From: Piliocolobus tephrosceles
Taxonomy: Eukaryota > Chordata > Mammalia > Primates > Cercopithecidae
NCBI RefSeq assembly: GCF_002776525.5
Contig: NC_045439.1
Span: forward strand, 160,363,485-160,427,484
Length of the DNA stretch: 64,000 nt
Reading direction: 5' to 3'
Part shown: in pieces, positions 46,766-57,567 of the stretch
Layout: each line of letters begins with the position of its first letter
Numbering within the stretch: the stretch's first letter is position 1
Notes under the pieces: model-generated
The model's input: only the letters and a program-made list of their open reading frames with translations
The model's database searches: none
Told to the model about the DNA's origin: nothing
Made by a program: the position numbers and the translations under genes

Positions 46766-47164
46766 ATATTTTGCGTGTTTCATCATAATAAAAAAACATA
46801 ATTAAAACACGTGAAGTCATGGGAAACGGGACTTAAAGTGCAGCAGGTAAGGGAGACACTTGGCAGCTGGAAGGCCCCCTCACCTCCGAGGGACACATTC
46901 CAAGCCACCTGCTTAGAACAATGCCCAATACAGTCAGCCTGCAGAACCTACAAGTCACTATCAACAGATATTTACATTAAAACATACTTTTTAGATTTCT
47001 TCTTTAATTTTTTTTCCTGGAATAACAGGCTAACTAATGCCACAAAGGTCATTTGTAAGAGTTCCTTGAAGGCAGTTTTTGGCCATCTTTAAATAAGTGG
47101 AGGGACATAAATTTATCTGAACAAGATATGTTACAACAGGAAATCTCATCAAGAAATCCTCTGG
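46766..47164. other. Unassigned intronic sequence
   Basis: AT-rich, no feature recognised. Confidence 0.5.
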
Positions 47165-47481
47165 GTTGCTGGGTGCCATGGTTCATACCTGTAATCCCAG
47201 CACTTTGGGAAGCCAAAGTAGGAGGATTGCTTGAGGCTGGGAGTTTTAGACCAGCCTAGACAACATAGTGAGACCCCATCTCTGCAAAAGAAAAAACTTA
47301 AAAAATTAGCTGGGCATTGTGTCATAAGCCTGTAGTCCCAGCTACTTGAGAGGCTGAGGCAGGAGCCTCACTTAAGCCCAGGAGATCAAGGCTGCAGTGA
47401 GCCGTGATGGCACCACTGCACTCCAGTCTGGGCGACAGAGTGAGGCCCTATCTCAAAAACAAACAAACAAACAAACAAACC
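47165..47481 (+). mobile_element. Alu (AluJ-like) with (CAAA)n tail
   Basis: Diverged Alu whose tail is now AAACAAACAAACAAACAAAC. Confidence 0.9.
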
Positions 47482-48912
47482 TACCCTCTGGATGATACTG
47501 TAAAAGACTAAAAAGCACTAAAATGCATTTCATGTTAACCATAACCATCTTACTACTCCTCCCAGCCTACACCCTCCATAAAACTCTACTCTCGCCGGAA
47601 TTCCAGAACAGCCAGGAGTTGGATCTGGAGGTGGACGGTATTGGCCACATCTGTCAGCTGCCTGAGCACTGGATGAGAAGTTTGGAGAGTCTGCAGAGCT
47701 AGGAAGCCACACACCAATTTTCTCACTTCTATTTTATTCCTCTGTGTGGATTTGAGGGATCCCCTGGCAAAGCTCAAGAGGCTCCTAGGAAGCCATCGGC
47801 TGCCCTAGAGGCTGAGGGGAGAAGAATCCCCTTTCATTTTAAATCTCTATGTTCTTAAATCCTCTAATTCAAGATCCACCAAATCAGTTGTGTACAAAGC
47901 AGAGCTCGGGGGCGCTACAGTGGGAACAAAGATGCTAGATGATGCGGTTCTGTCCTCAAAAACAAACGCAAGGCAAGCTGTCGCCACCAGAGAGCGCCCT
48001 TTGGGGGCTGTGGAGTCAAGCTCCTGAAAGTGGTCCCGAAGTTGTCCTTCCTGGGCTCACGCAAGCATTCCTCAGAGCTGCCTCTCCGGCGCGGCAAGCT
48101 CGGTCACCTGCAGGCCATGTGGTCCCAGCACGGTCTGTCCCGAACCATGGGGTCCTCTGGCCATGCAGAGGCTCCTTCCTCAGGCCCCAGCCCGAGGTCT
48201 GAGAGGAGGCATGGCAGTGACCCCCAACCCCGGGCCGCCCAGCTTGCGACGGCCAATCTGACCCCTTTCGAGCACAGACAGGAAGCTTTGATGACTGAGA
48301 CACTGACATGTCTAGCCATGTGCCTGCTTCCTTTTCCAAAGGTCAAGCCTTGACTTCACGTCATTACAAGCTTTTTCGTCCTTCCTTCTCACAGGCACCT
48401 GCTGGGCTCCTACAGAGGGCACGAAGCCATTTGAAAGGGCCTGTCCCTTTGGAAGGACGTTACCCGACGCTCAGTCACAGTTCGCTCACAGAGGAGGAAG
48501 GCAGCCTATGCCGGAGCCTCGGCGGGGCGGGCTTTGTGGCGATGGGGTCCCCAGGAGGCCGGGCAGTCCTGGGCCTCACCCTGGGCGGAGGAGGAGAGAC
48601 ACTGCAAGGCACTGTCTCTGTTCAGTTTATGTTAACTACATTCCATGTATAACCCTCATCCAAAATAAAGTCGGTTTCCATCTGCTTTGTAATCATAAAA
48701 CAACAGCTTGCCTGCCCCATCCAGGAAGCTTTTAAAACAGAAACGTCAGGGGAGGCATCTGGGCTCTGAAGGAGATTGCCCCCAAGGACCCTCCACACAT
48801 GGAGAGACCGAGGTGCCATGTGGAGACCTCAGGTCACTGTCCTGGTTTGCGGGGGTGAGGGAGAGGGTTCCTCATGGGCTGCAGAAAGGACGCTGGCTTC
48901 TAAGAAAAGGCC
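47482..48912. other. Unassigned intronic sequence
   Basis: No repeat or gene recognised; short ORFs overlap in opposite strands. Confidence 0.5.
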
Positions 48913-49199
48913 CTGTCCAGGTGCAGTGGCTCATGCCTGTCACCCCAGCACTTTGGGAGGCCAAGGCAGGTGGATGACAAGGTCAGGAGTTCAAGACCAG
49001 ACTGACCAATATGATGAAACCCGTCTCACCAAAAATACAAAAATTAGCCATGTGTGGTGGTGCATGCCTGTAATCCTAGCTATTCAGGAGGCTGAGGCAG
49101 GAGAATCGCTTAAATCTGGGAGGTGGAAGCTGCAGTGAGCCAAGATCGCGCCAGTGTACTCCAGCCTGGGTGACAGAGCGAGACTCCATCTCAAAAAAA
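48913..49199 (+). mobile_element. Alu (AluS-like)
   Basis: Complete Alu. AAAAGGCCC occurs directly before it (48904-48912) and after the A-tail, a likely target duplication. Confidence 0.9.
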
Positions 49200-49447
49200 A
49201 AAAAAAAGGCCCCACAGTTCACAGAAATCCCTACCAGGGACAGACCCTGGAAGACTCAGATTCGGGAATCCCTTATGAAGGCACAGCGGGACAGGCCCCT
49301 CATTACTGCAGCAGACCAAAAAGGCAAGAGATGCCTCGGGGGCCCAAACCCTGCAACCACTCCAGCTGGAGCACCCGGCAAGGAGCCTGGGCCGCATCAA
49401 CCCTGCCATGTCATCATTGGCTGCATTTCCTTGATTTTTAATCTTCT

Positions 49448-49556
49448 TATGATACAGACATATATATAGATATGTGTTTGTATATATAACTGTATCATAG
49501 ATATATATCTCATGATATAGGCAGATACAGGTATGTGTTTGTATTTATGTATGTGT
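49448..49556 (+). repeat. AT/TG-rich simple repeat
   Basis: ATATATATAGATATGTGTTT units repeated imperfectly. Confidence 0.8.
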
Positions 49557-49606
49557 AGCCCTCCTTTCCATGGGGGTATATCTTATTTTTTTCCAGCCTT
49601 TCCTAA

Positions 49607-49924
49607 TGTTCCCTGAACTGTGTCTCCCCAGAGACTATTTGGAGAGAGAGGCTCTAAAGAGGATTCAAGTTAGAATGAGGCATAAGGCTAGGCCCAAATG
49701 CAAAGTGGCTGGTGTCCTTATAAGAGAAAGAGGCAGCAGAGGCGTGCACACACAGCTGTGAGGACAGGGAGAACACGGTGAGGGGAGCGGCCTCAGGAGG
49801 ACCCGTCCTGTCCACACCTCGGTGTGTGACTTCAGGGTTCCAGAACTGTGAGGTGATACATTCCTGCTGTTGAAGACACCCCATCTGTGGTCCATTGCTA
49901 CAACAGCCCGAACTGATGAATACA
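49607..49924 (+). mobile_element. MLT1-type MaLR LTR, internally deleted
   Basis: TGTTCCCTGAACTGTGTCTC to TGATGAATACA, missing about 35 bases after the start. Flanks CCTAA and CTTAA may be a decayed 5-bp target duplication. Confidence 0.82.
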
Positions 49925-51029
49925 CTTAATAACATCCATTCTTGTGACTCTGGCTGGAAGGAGCAGCTCACAGCCTGTAGTGACAGAAACTCAGGGGCAG
50001 GCAGAAGCTGTGAGTGGCAGGAGGGGCATCTCACCCCGCAATTTATCCCCACGTGCAGGTTCTACACACCCCCAAGACAGAAATCCACCCCACTGGCACA
50101 ACACTCTAACACCAGCCGCTCAACACGCCCTTCTTGGGGCTTTTATCAGCGCAGACATCTAGAGACAGGAAGAACAGCTGGCTGGGGAAGTCTGCCTTTG
50201 CTACTCAAGAGGACATCAGGGGGCGGAGCGTGTCCGGGTCTCTGGCCCCGGTGGCTGGAATGGGGGCACCACCCACCTTGCCCAGGGGCAGGGTCTGCTT
50301 GGAGAAGGGACAGAGTCCAACGGTGACCAACTTTGAGTTCAAGAAGCTGGTGGGGCTGTGCGGGGCGGGCTCTCAGGAGGTGTCTCCAGCTTTAAAGACA
50401 GGCACATGGAGACAGAAATATTTGGGGGTCTTAAGCACAGACGTGACAGCAGCCCCCCACTGTGGATGCCATCACTGAGAGCACCAGGGAGAAGTGTGGG
50501 GAGATGGAGAGCTGAGGGCTGAGGACAGGCCACGCACGCAAGGTCGTGCCCAGGCAGGGAAGCCGGTGGAGTGGCCGGGGGCAGAGAGGCGCCATGCCAG
50601 CACATGGCATCGGGGTGGGCCAGGGCTGACCACACAGGGGAAACGGGGGCACAGGGTTCCTGGGTGCTGCCACCCCCGCCGGCAGCCACAGGCCTGCCTC
50701 CACACCTCGGCCTTCACCTCCCACGGCCGAGTGAACATGGCTGGAAGGACATCTTGAATGTGTGCCTGTCATCACCGCAGTTTTACTCCGTTTTTGGAGA
50801 CAGTAACTTCCAGTGGCACATCCATGTAGACAGACGGTCCTCTTGTTCATCACTCAAGCACATTTCATGCCCAGCTGTAGCGAGACCACGCAGTCTTTTG
50901 AAAGACAGAACTGTTCTTCAGAAGTGGACCTCCCCTACAAAGGCCATGGATGACTAAGAGCTTGGGACAGGTCTTTAGGCCACACCAGCAGGAGCTCTAG
51001 ATGCTAAATTCCTCTCAGCATTGAGACAT
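49925..51029. other. Unassigned intronic sequence
   Basis: G+C-rich. Many overlapping ORFs on both strands (up to 143 codons) without recognisable domains. Confidence 0.5.
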
Positions 51030-51270
51030 CATTATCATCTTAATAGTAATAACAACATTAAAAAATCGGCGAAGCTGTGCTAGGTATCCTATTATGACCC
51101 AGGCCTGCACAGAACATGTCAGTCTCTACCTCAGTGAGCCGGCCCGCGATCCTGACAGTACGGTCCCACTTACAGACATGGAAACCAAACATGCAGAGAC
51201 TGACCTCCCCAGAGTCACACAAACCTAGAGTCTGGAAGCCTTAGAGAGATTTGGTTTTGAAAGCACATCT
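51030..51270 (-). mobile_element. MIR
   Basis: Reverse MIR: GCTGTGCTAGGTATCCTATT, CCCACTTACAGACATGGAAA and CCAGAGTCACACAAACCTAG. Confidence 0.75.
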
Positions 51271-51414
51271 GATCCTGTAGCCTAAAGGAGGAATATCTCA
51301 TGAAGACTGTAAAATGCTAAGCAAAAAATTCTTCCATTTCTCCCTTTTAAATTATGCAGTGCAGAGACTAATGTGGTCTGAGATAAAATATCGCTATGTT
51401 TGAGAAAGGGTGGA

Positions 51415-51735
51415 GGCCAGGCACGGTGGCTCACATCTGTAATCCCAGCACTTTGGGAGGCTGAGGTGGGAGGATCATTTGAGTTCAAGAGTTCAAGGAG
51501 TTCAAGACCAACCTGGGCAACACGGTGAGACCCCATCTCTCCAAAATATACAAGAATGAGCTGGGTGTGTTGGCACACCTTGGTCCGAGCCACTCAGGAA
51601 GCTGAGGTGGGAGAATAGACTAGAGCCTGGGAAAGTTGAGGTGATAGTGAGCCCTGATCGTGCCACTGTACTCCAGCCTGGATGACAGGGCAGGACTCCT
51701 TCTCAAAAACAAACAAAAACAAAAACAAAAGGTGG
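51415..51735 (+). mobile_element. Alu (AluJ/S-like)
   Basis: Diverged Alu with a small GAGTTCAAGA duplication in the left arm and a CAAAAA-type tail. Confidence 0.9.
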
Positions 51736-52302
51736 GAGGAAAGGCAGACAGTTCCAGATGTGTGCCAGTGTTTGACGCAGACATGGAGTAACACAGTTCA
51801 GTCCATTTGCCAAAACCACTGTCAATGTGCAAGCAACTGGAGGGGGCTTGTCCAAGATCAGGAGTCACCAAACTGTGGTATTTTTTGCTACACACTGGGA
51901 AGTGCCCCCTACACCGGCCTGCGTAGATGAGGGGTGAGCTCCGCCCTCACTGGGACCACCTGCAGTCAGGACCATCTGAGCTGTGGCCACACAAGGACAC
52001 TGCCCTCCCCCGGGCTCACCTTGGGGACTTCCCTCTGGGCTAAACAAGCCTCTGAGAGAGTTCCCGCTAGGGCAGGAGAGGTGTTTATTCTCCTGGCTTC
52101 AGGCTGCTTTGGTGGCTCCCAACGTGGGCAGGGCACACTTGACAACTGAGGGGCCCCAGTTGGGCCACCTGACAGGTTTCTTCTGCACAAAGCTGCCATA
52201 CCCTTCCTCACAAAATCCCTCCTGCAGGAAACGTGTAGGAGCAGCACTAAACAGCTGTTTTCAGACTGATCAGTAATCAACAAGGAAGCTTCACATCTGG
52301 CC
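51736..52302. other. Unassigned intronic sequence
   Basis: No feature recognised. Confidence 0.5.
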
Positions 52303-52311
52303 ACGACTTTC

Positions 52312-52617
52312 TTTTTCTTTTTCTTTTTTTTTTTTATTGAGACAGAGTCTCACTCTGTCGCCCGGGCTGGAGTGCAGTGGCCGGATCTCAGCTCACTGCA
52401 AGCTCCGCCTCCCGGGTTCACGCCATTCTCCCACCTCAACCTCCGAGTAGCTGGGACTACAGGCGCCTGACACCATGCCCGGCTAGTTTTTTGTATTTTT
52501 TAGTAGAGACGGGTTTCACCACATTAGCCAGGATGGTCTTGATCTCCTGACCTCGTGATCCACCCGCCTCGGCCTCCCAAAGTGCTGGGATTACAGGCTT
52601 GAGCCACTGCGCCCGGC
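52312..52617 (-). mobile_element. Young Alu, Old World monkey AluYR type, with target duplication
   Basis: Reverse strand shows GCAGTGGCCGGATCTCAGCT and CGGCTAGTTTTTTGTATTTT with TTACAGGCTTGAGCCACTGC, a set typical of cercopithecoid AluYR. ACGACTTTC at 52303-52311 and 52618-52626 is a perfect 9-bp duplication. Confidence 0.94.
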
Positions 52618-52626
52618 ACGACTTTC

Positions 52627-53344
52627 ATTTAGGGTCACAAAACCACGGTGCACACAGTCTCAAGTGCGTTGATGACTCACCCCCAGCAAGACAGGGCGCC
52701 GGCCCAGAAGCCAGGACTCTGAGTGCCCGGGTTCCTGAGCTGCAAAACGGGGGTCTACAGTATCGCTACAGTCTCCCCCAGCAGACACTGACCCATTTCC
52801 CGGTAGCCCTCTGCTCCTGTCCGACCCGCTTTATGCTCTTCTGGCTGTCACCGGACTGTCAACAGTCACTGCTCAATTAAGTGAGAGGCTGTGGCCACTA
52901 TTTTGACTTCACATCTCGTGTTTTCTTTTTGAGCATGGTTTTCCCTCACCATTACTGTTGAAGTGAGTGTTTGATTTTGACTGACACAATCAGAAATAGT
53001 ACAAATGAGCAGCGTGCTACATCTTATATTTGATCTGTGGTTTGGAATTAAAGCAAAAGCTGTTATTTTGATTTTTTTTTTTTTAATTAGAAAGATGGTA
53101 AGATTGCTCACAGAATTTCCATGAAATGGAGAACACAGACGATACTGCTTGAGGTGCGGTGGTATATAAAATATGACTATGTGTTTACTATCATTCTGTA
53201 TTATTTCACTGGAACAGAACAATTAATCCCTACAAAGAGAAAGCTTCAATTAAACCTGTGTTACATTTGACTAAACCTAGAAAAATCTGGATGCTTTGTG
53301 CCTTACAGACAAAACAGGTAATGTGTTATTTTGTGGGGCTTTTT
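52627..53344. other. Unassigned intronic sequence
   Basis: A minus-strand 118-codon ORF (52866-53222) has no recognisable domain. No repeat recognised. Confidence 0.5.
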
Positions 53345-53634
53345 GTTTTTGAGACAGGGTCTTGATCTGTCATTCAGGCTGCAGTGCAGGGCTGTGACGA
53401 TAGCTCACTGCAGCCTCCAACTTTTGGGCTGAAGGGATCCTCCCTCCTCAGCCTACCAAGTAGTTGGGATGACAGGTGTGTACCACCACACCCAGCTAAT
53501 CTGTTTTTTATTTTTTGTAGAGATGGGGTTTCACCATGTTGCCTAGACTGGTCTGGAACTCCTGGGCCCAAATATCCACCCGACTCAGCCTCCCAAAGTG
53601 CTGGGATTACAAGAGCGAGCCCCCACGCCGGGCC
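53345..53634 (-). mobile_element. Alu (AluJ-like)
   Basis: Diverged two-arm Alu in reverse orientation. Confidence 0.88.
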
Positions 53635-53940
53635 AGAATACATTTTTTAAGAAAAAAGAAGACATGTTAATGAACCTAACATGCAGACCAACTAGACTGA
53701 GGCCTCCCGAGTGAGGTCAGCCTGGGGGACTCCTTTGCCCAACTAACAGGAGAAGTGCGTAATCCTTTAAACCAACAGAGCAAATGTGAAACCAGGACAC
53801 AGTGAGACGAGCACTAAATGGGAGGATCACCACAAGAGATCCAAGAATCTTGTGGAATAATCATTAGTGCCAAGGCCCGATGCCTTGGGAATAAGAAAAC
53901 CCTTCATGGAATTTATTTTTCAGACGGTGGACAAATAAAG

Positions 53941-53941
<1 letters not shown>

Positions 53942-53976
<35 letters not shown>

Positions 53977-53990
53977 CAGAGAGAGAGAGA
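53942..53990 (+). repeat. (TG)n then (GA)n microsatellite
   Basis: About sixteen TG units followed by GACAGAGAGAGAGAGAAAAA. Confidence 0.95.
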
Positions 53991-54117
53991 AAAAATAATT
54001 TTACATCACTTTAAAAAGACCAAACAAGACTCTAAAATTATTGCAGATTTAATATACACTCATTATACAACAGGCAGAGAAGTAGAAAGCCCAGAAAGCC
54101 AGCAACAATAGCTTTCA

Positions 54118-54332
54118 AGGGTTTCTCAGCCGTCAGCGCTGTTGAGATCTGGGGCCGGATATCCTTGATGGTGGACGGCTCTGGGCTCTGCAGTTTGCTG
54201 AGTACCAGCCCCAGCCTCCCCCTATAGATGCCAGTAGGGCCCTCTCCTAACAAGTCGTGACAACCTAAAACGGCTCCAGACATTGCCAAATGCCTCCTGG
54301 GGGGCCAAATCGCTCCCGGTTGAGAAATGCTG
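54118..54332 (+). mobile_element. MER20-like hAT-Charlie element
   Basis: TTTCTCAGCCGTCAGCGCTG, GATGCCAGTAGGGCCCTCTC, CTCCAGACATTGCCAAATGC and ATCGCTCCCGGTTGAGAAAT follow the MER20 order, with the terminal inverted repeat core (TTTCTCA / TGAGAAA) at both ends. Confidence 0.75.
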
Positions 54333-55480
54333 CTTTAAAACACCCAGGACGAACATTCTGGAAAATGGATTATTAAGTAAATGTTTACAGGACCAACATA
54401 TTTTTAAAATCACGAAGGTGAGAACTCAGCACCGAAACAGGAATGGCAGAATCCGCAGCGGGAACGTGAGCCAAGGATGTTGCATAATGCCCAGAATGTG
54501 TCTTCCTTCCACCATAAACTGAAACATCTGCTCCTTCAGTGAGATGCGCTAATGGATTCTGAATCGAATACCAAAAGTGAGAGGCAGCGAGAAATGATAG
54601 TTGGAGTGCTTTTTCTGGAGTGAATCTCCTGATAGCAAAATTGCCAAAAATACGGTAGTATAGACTAGATGCACAAAATGTATTTTCTGAACTACTTTCT
54701 ATTCTGTATGTATCCTCGAGGTGACGTGAGCGCTAAGCAATGTCCCGGATCTGTGGAAGCACATGTGTGCATGGAGCAGACTACTCAAATGAGTCAAGCT
54801 GAATGGAAAATACTGGTCACTCTGCGGTAAGTCGGAAAGGGCTGAACGTTGTCCCAGCAGAACTCACCCCCAGAAAGCAGGGCCTCTGGCCTCTTTTTAG
54901 AATGAAGAAAGGATGCAGAGTTTCTCAGCCCAGAGAATGTGACACACCATGCTATGCTCACATCGCACAATTATTCACTACAATGCAACACTGAACACCC
55001 AAATTAAATCTATTTTCCCCAGGAAACACTAGTTTGTGAAAACAAAATGATGCCTAAAAACAAGATCACTTACAAACCTCTTAGTAAGTTTTAACATGAA
55101 ACTTTTCTTTTCCAACAAATCATTTCTACTGTGGTCTTTTCTGGATATAATGGTACATTCTCAAAGTATCTTAGTAGACTTCAAGACATCTCGATAATAC
55201 TGCCCACTAGTAATGGATGGAAAACACTCGGGAGCACTTCTAGCGTTTTCAAGGTAATTTCTTGAAATTACCTTGAATGCATTAATTTATTCATTGGTAT
55301 GACAATCCCAGGAAATGGGTAGGAGTTGTCTGCTCCTTATGCCTATGGAGAAGTTTTGTGTTTTAAATATTTTTTCCTAAGAGGCTGCAGCAATTCACAC
55401 TCCTCCATCAGTATCTAAGAGTCCCCAGGCCCGTTTTTCTGCAAAACCAGTTGCTTTCTTCTGTCTTTTTAAAACCTCCC

Positions 55481-55486
<6 letters not shown>
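54333..55486. other. Unassigned intronic sequence
   Basis: No repeat or gene recognised. Confidence 0.5.

Positions 55487-55531
<45 letters not shown>
55487..55531 (+). repeat. (TG)n microsatellite
   Basis: About twenty-two TG units ending at an Alu fragment. Confidence 0.95.
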
Positions 55532-55534
<3 letters not shown>

Positions 55535-55540
55535 AAACAA

Positions 55541-55686
55541 AGACAGGGTCTTGCTCTGTCGCCCAGGCTGGAATGCAGTGGCACGATCTCGACTCACTGC
55601 AACCTCCAGCTTCCGGGTTCAGCAATTCTCCTGCCTCAGCCTCCCCAGTAGCTGGGATTACAAGCGTGCACCACCACACCTGGCTA
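55541..55686 (-). mobile_element. 5'-truncated Alu
   Basis: Alu right arm only (GACAGGGTCTTGCTCTGTCG to CACCACACCTGGCTA). Confidence 0.88.
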
Positions 55687-55785
55687 TGGCTGGACATCTA
55701 CTATTCTTTTAATGTGCATCTCCCTGCCATCCAGACCACTTGGCAGGCTCCTCTGTGAATTAACCCTGCATGTTTCCCCTTCAAT

Positions 55786-56132
55786 CTTTCTTTTTTTTTT
55801 TCTTATTTATTTATTTAGTTAGTTAGAGACAGGGTTTCACTCTGCTGACCGTGCTGGAGTGCAGTGACACAATCTAGCTTACTGCAGTGGCACAACCATA
55901 GCTCACTGCGGCCTCGACCTCCCGGGCTTAAGCAATCTTCCTACCTTGGCCTCTGGAGTAGCTGGGAGTAGCTAGCATACACCACCATGCCCAACAGTTT
56001 TCTGACTTGGTTGTAGAGATGGAGTCTTGCTATGTTTCCCAGGGTGGTCTCAAACTCCTGGGCTCCAGCAATTCTCTCGCCTCAGTCTCCCAAAGCACTG
56101 GGATTACAGGTGTGAGCCAGCATGCCTGGCCT
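55786..56132 (-). mobile_element. Alu (AluJ-like) with internal duplication
   Basis: The A-box-distal part is duplicated (GCAGTGACACAATCTAGCTT followed by GCAGTGGCACAACCATAGCT), so the element is about 30 bp longer than usual. Confidence 0.87.
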
Positions 56133-57291
56133 CCTTCATTTGTTCTATTGTATTCTTTCCTCCCTTCTTGACAACGAAACCTGTGAGAGCATTCATATTG
56201 AGAATATTAACCCCTTTTCTGTCTTTTGCCTTGTAAATATTTTTCTCTAAGAACCATGGTTTGTCGGTTTTAAAATTTCTAGTTGTGGCATAATTTTGTT
56301 TTATAATCCTTTCAGATTTTTATATAGTTAAATACAGCTGACTTCTCCAGGCCTGGCTAAGACAGTCGCCTATGTCCCTGTATTATACATGTTGTTTCCA
56401 AGTATTGCTTGTTTGGTTTTTGTGGGAGGAGTGCAGAGCATTTGAAAAAAAAAAAAAATTTAAATGGTCAAACCAACTGATGTTCATTTTCCTCTGTTAC
56501 AACCTGATCATCCAATGCTGTTTCTTCCAGACAGCCAATGTGTCAATGTTGCTGACTAGTGCTTTTCCCACTGAACCTACATACCCACGCTGTTATAGAT
56601 AATATCATTTGATTTGGGCTTATTAGGTTCCAGTAATCTACTTGTCCTCTCTCATGTCAACCCCATATGTCATGATAGATCAGTGCCACCATCAGCCTCA
56701 GTGCTGAGAGGGGTCTTCATGCAAAGGTACCTGCTCAGGGTGGAGCCCAGAGACTGGGCCCTGCGGCAGCACACTGGGGAGGTCCTGCTCTGCTCTCTGC
56801 AAAGACAGTGGCCACCAGCCCTTCCCCTGTCCCAGCCAGTCTGAGGTCCCATAGCCACCAGGAGGGCTCAGGCAGTATACCCCAAAGCCTCGACAAATGC
56901 CCATGCAGGTCGTTTGTCATAGTAAAGGGGGCCGACCCCAGACTCATGTGGGTGACAGATGTTGCATGTATTTAAATGACCCTGTAAATGCTCCCTGGGG
57001 GTTAGACGGCCTACTGCAGCCTCTATGTGGATGTCCAACCCCAACCCCCAAAGCACTGGCCTGGGGAGGATGAGGCCCATGTTTAGAATTCAGTCTTAGA
57101 GCACGAAGCGCACACTGCACCAGGCTCCTCCAGAGGGTTAATTCACCTCCAGGAGACTTATTTGGAGTTTGAATTTTGTGGCTTTGGGGTCTATCAGGGC
57201 AGGGCTCTGATCGCTGAGACCATCTTTACCTGTACAACTTCACCTGCAGCCCCAGTTCCAATACCTGGTACAAAAAATTGCTCCTTTTCAA
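56133..57291. other. Unassigned sequence left of the LINE-1
   Basis: 56180-56300 weakly resembles reverse L1M ORF2 (TGTAAATATTTTTCTCTAAG). The G+C-rich part 56650-57260 is not recognised. Confidence 0.4.
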
Positions 57292-57294
57292 TTT

Positions 57295-57350
<56 letters not shown>
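57292..57350 (+). repeat. (TTTA)n microsatellite, former L1 poly(A) tail
   Basis: About a dozen ATTT units, preceded by TTATTTTTTATTATACTTT of the L1 3' end. On the L1 strand this is (TAAA)n, a common fate of a poly(A) tail. Confidence 0.9.
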
Positions 57351-57351
<1 letters not shown>

Positions 57352-57567
57352 ATACTTTAAGTTCTAGGGTACATGTGCATAACGTGCAGGTTACATATGT
57401 ATACATGTGCCATGTTGGTGTGCTGCACCCATCAACTCGTCAGCAACCATCAATTCATCATTTATATCAGGTATAACTCCCCAACGCAATCCCTCCCCCC
57501 TCCCCCCTCCCCATGATAGGCCCCAGTGTGAGATGTTCCCCTTCCCGAGTCCAAGTGAGCTCATTGT
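57351..57567 (-). other. LINE-1 3' UTR with G-rich polypurine tract
   Basis: Between the ORF2 stop and the tail. The plus strand shows a C-run block at 57491-57512, which is a G-rich polypurine tract on the L1 sense strand. This is a conserved L1PA 3' UTR feature able to form a G-quadruplex. It ends in the usual AACTTAAAGTATAATAAA context, which supplies an AATAAA signal. Confidence 0.85.
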
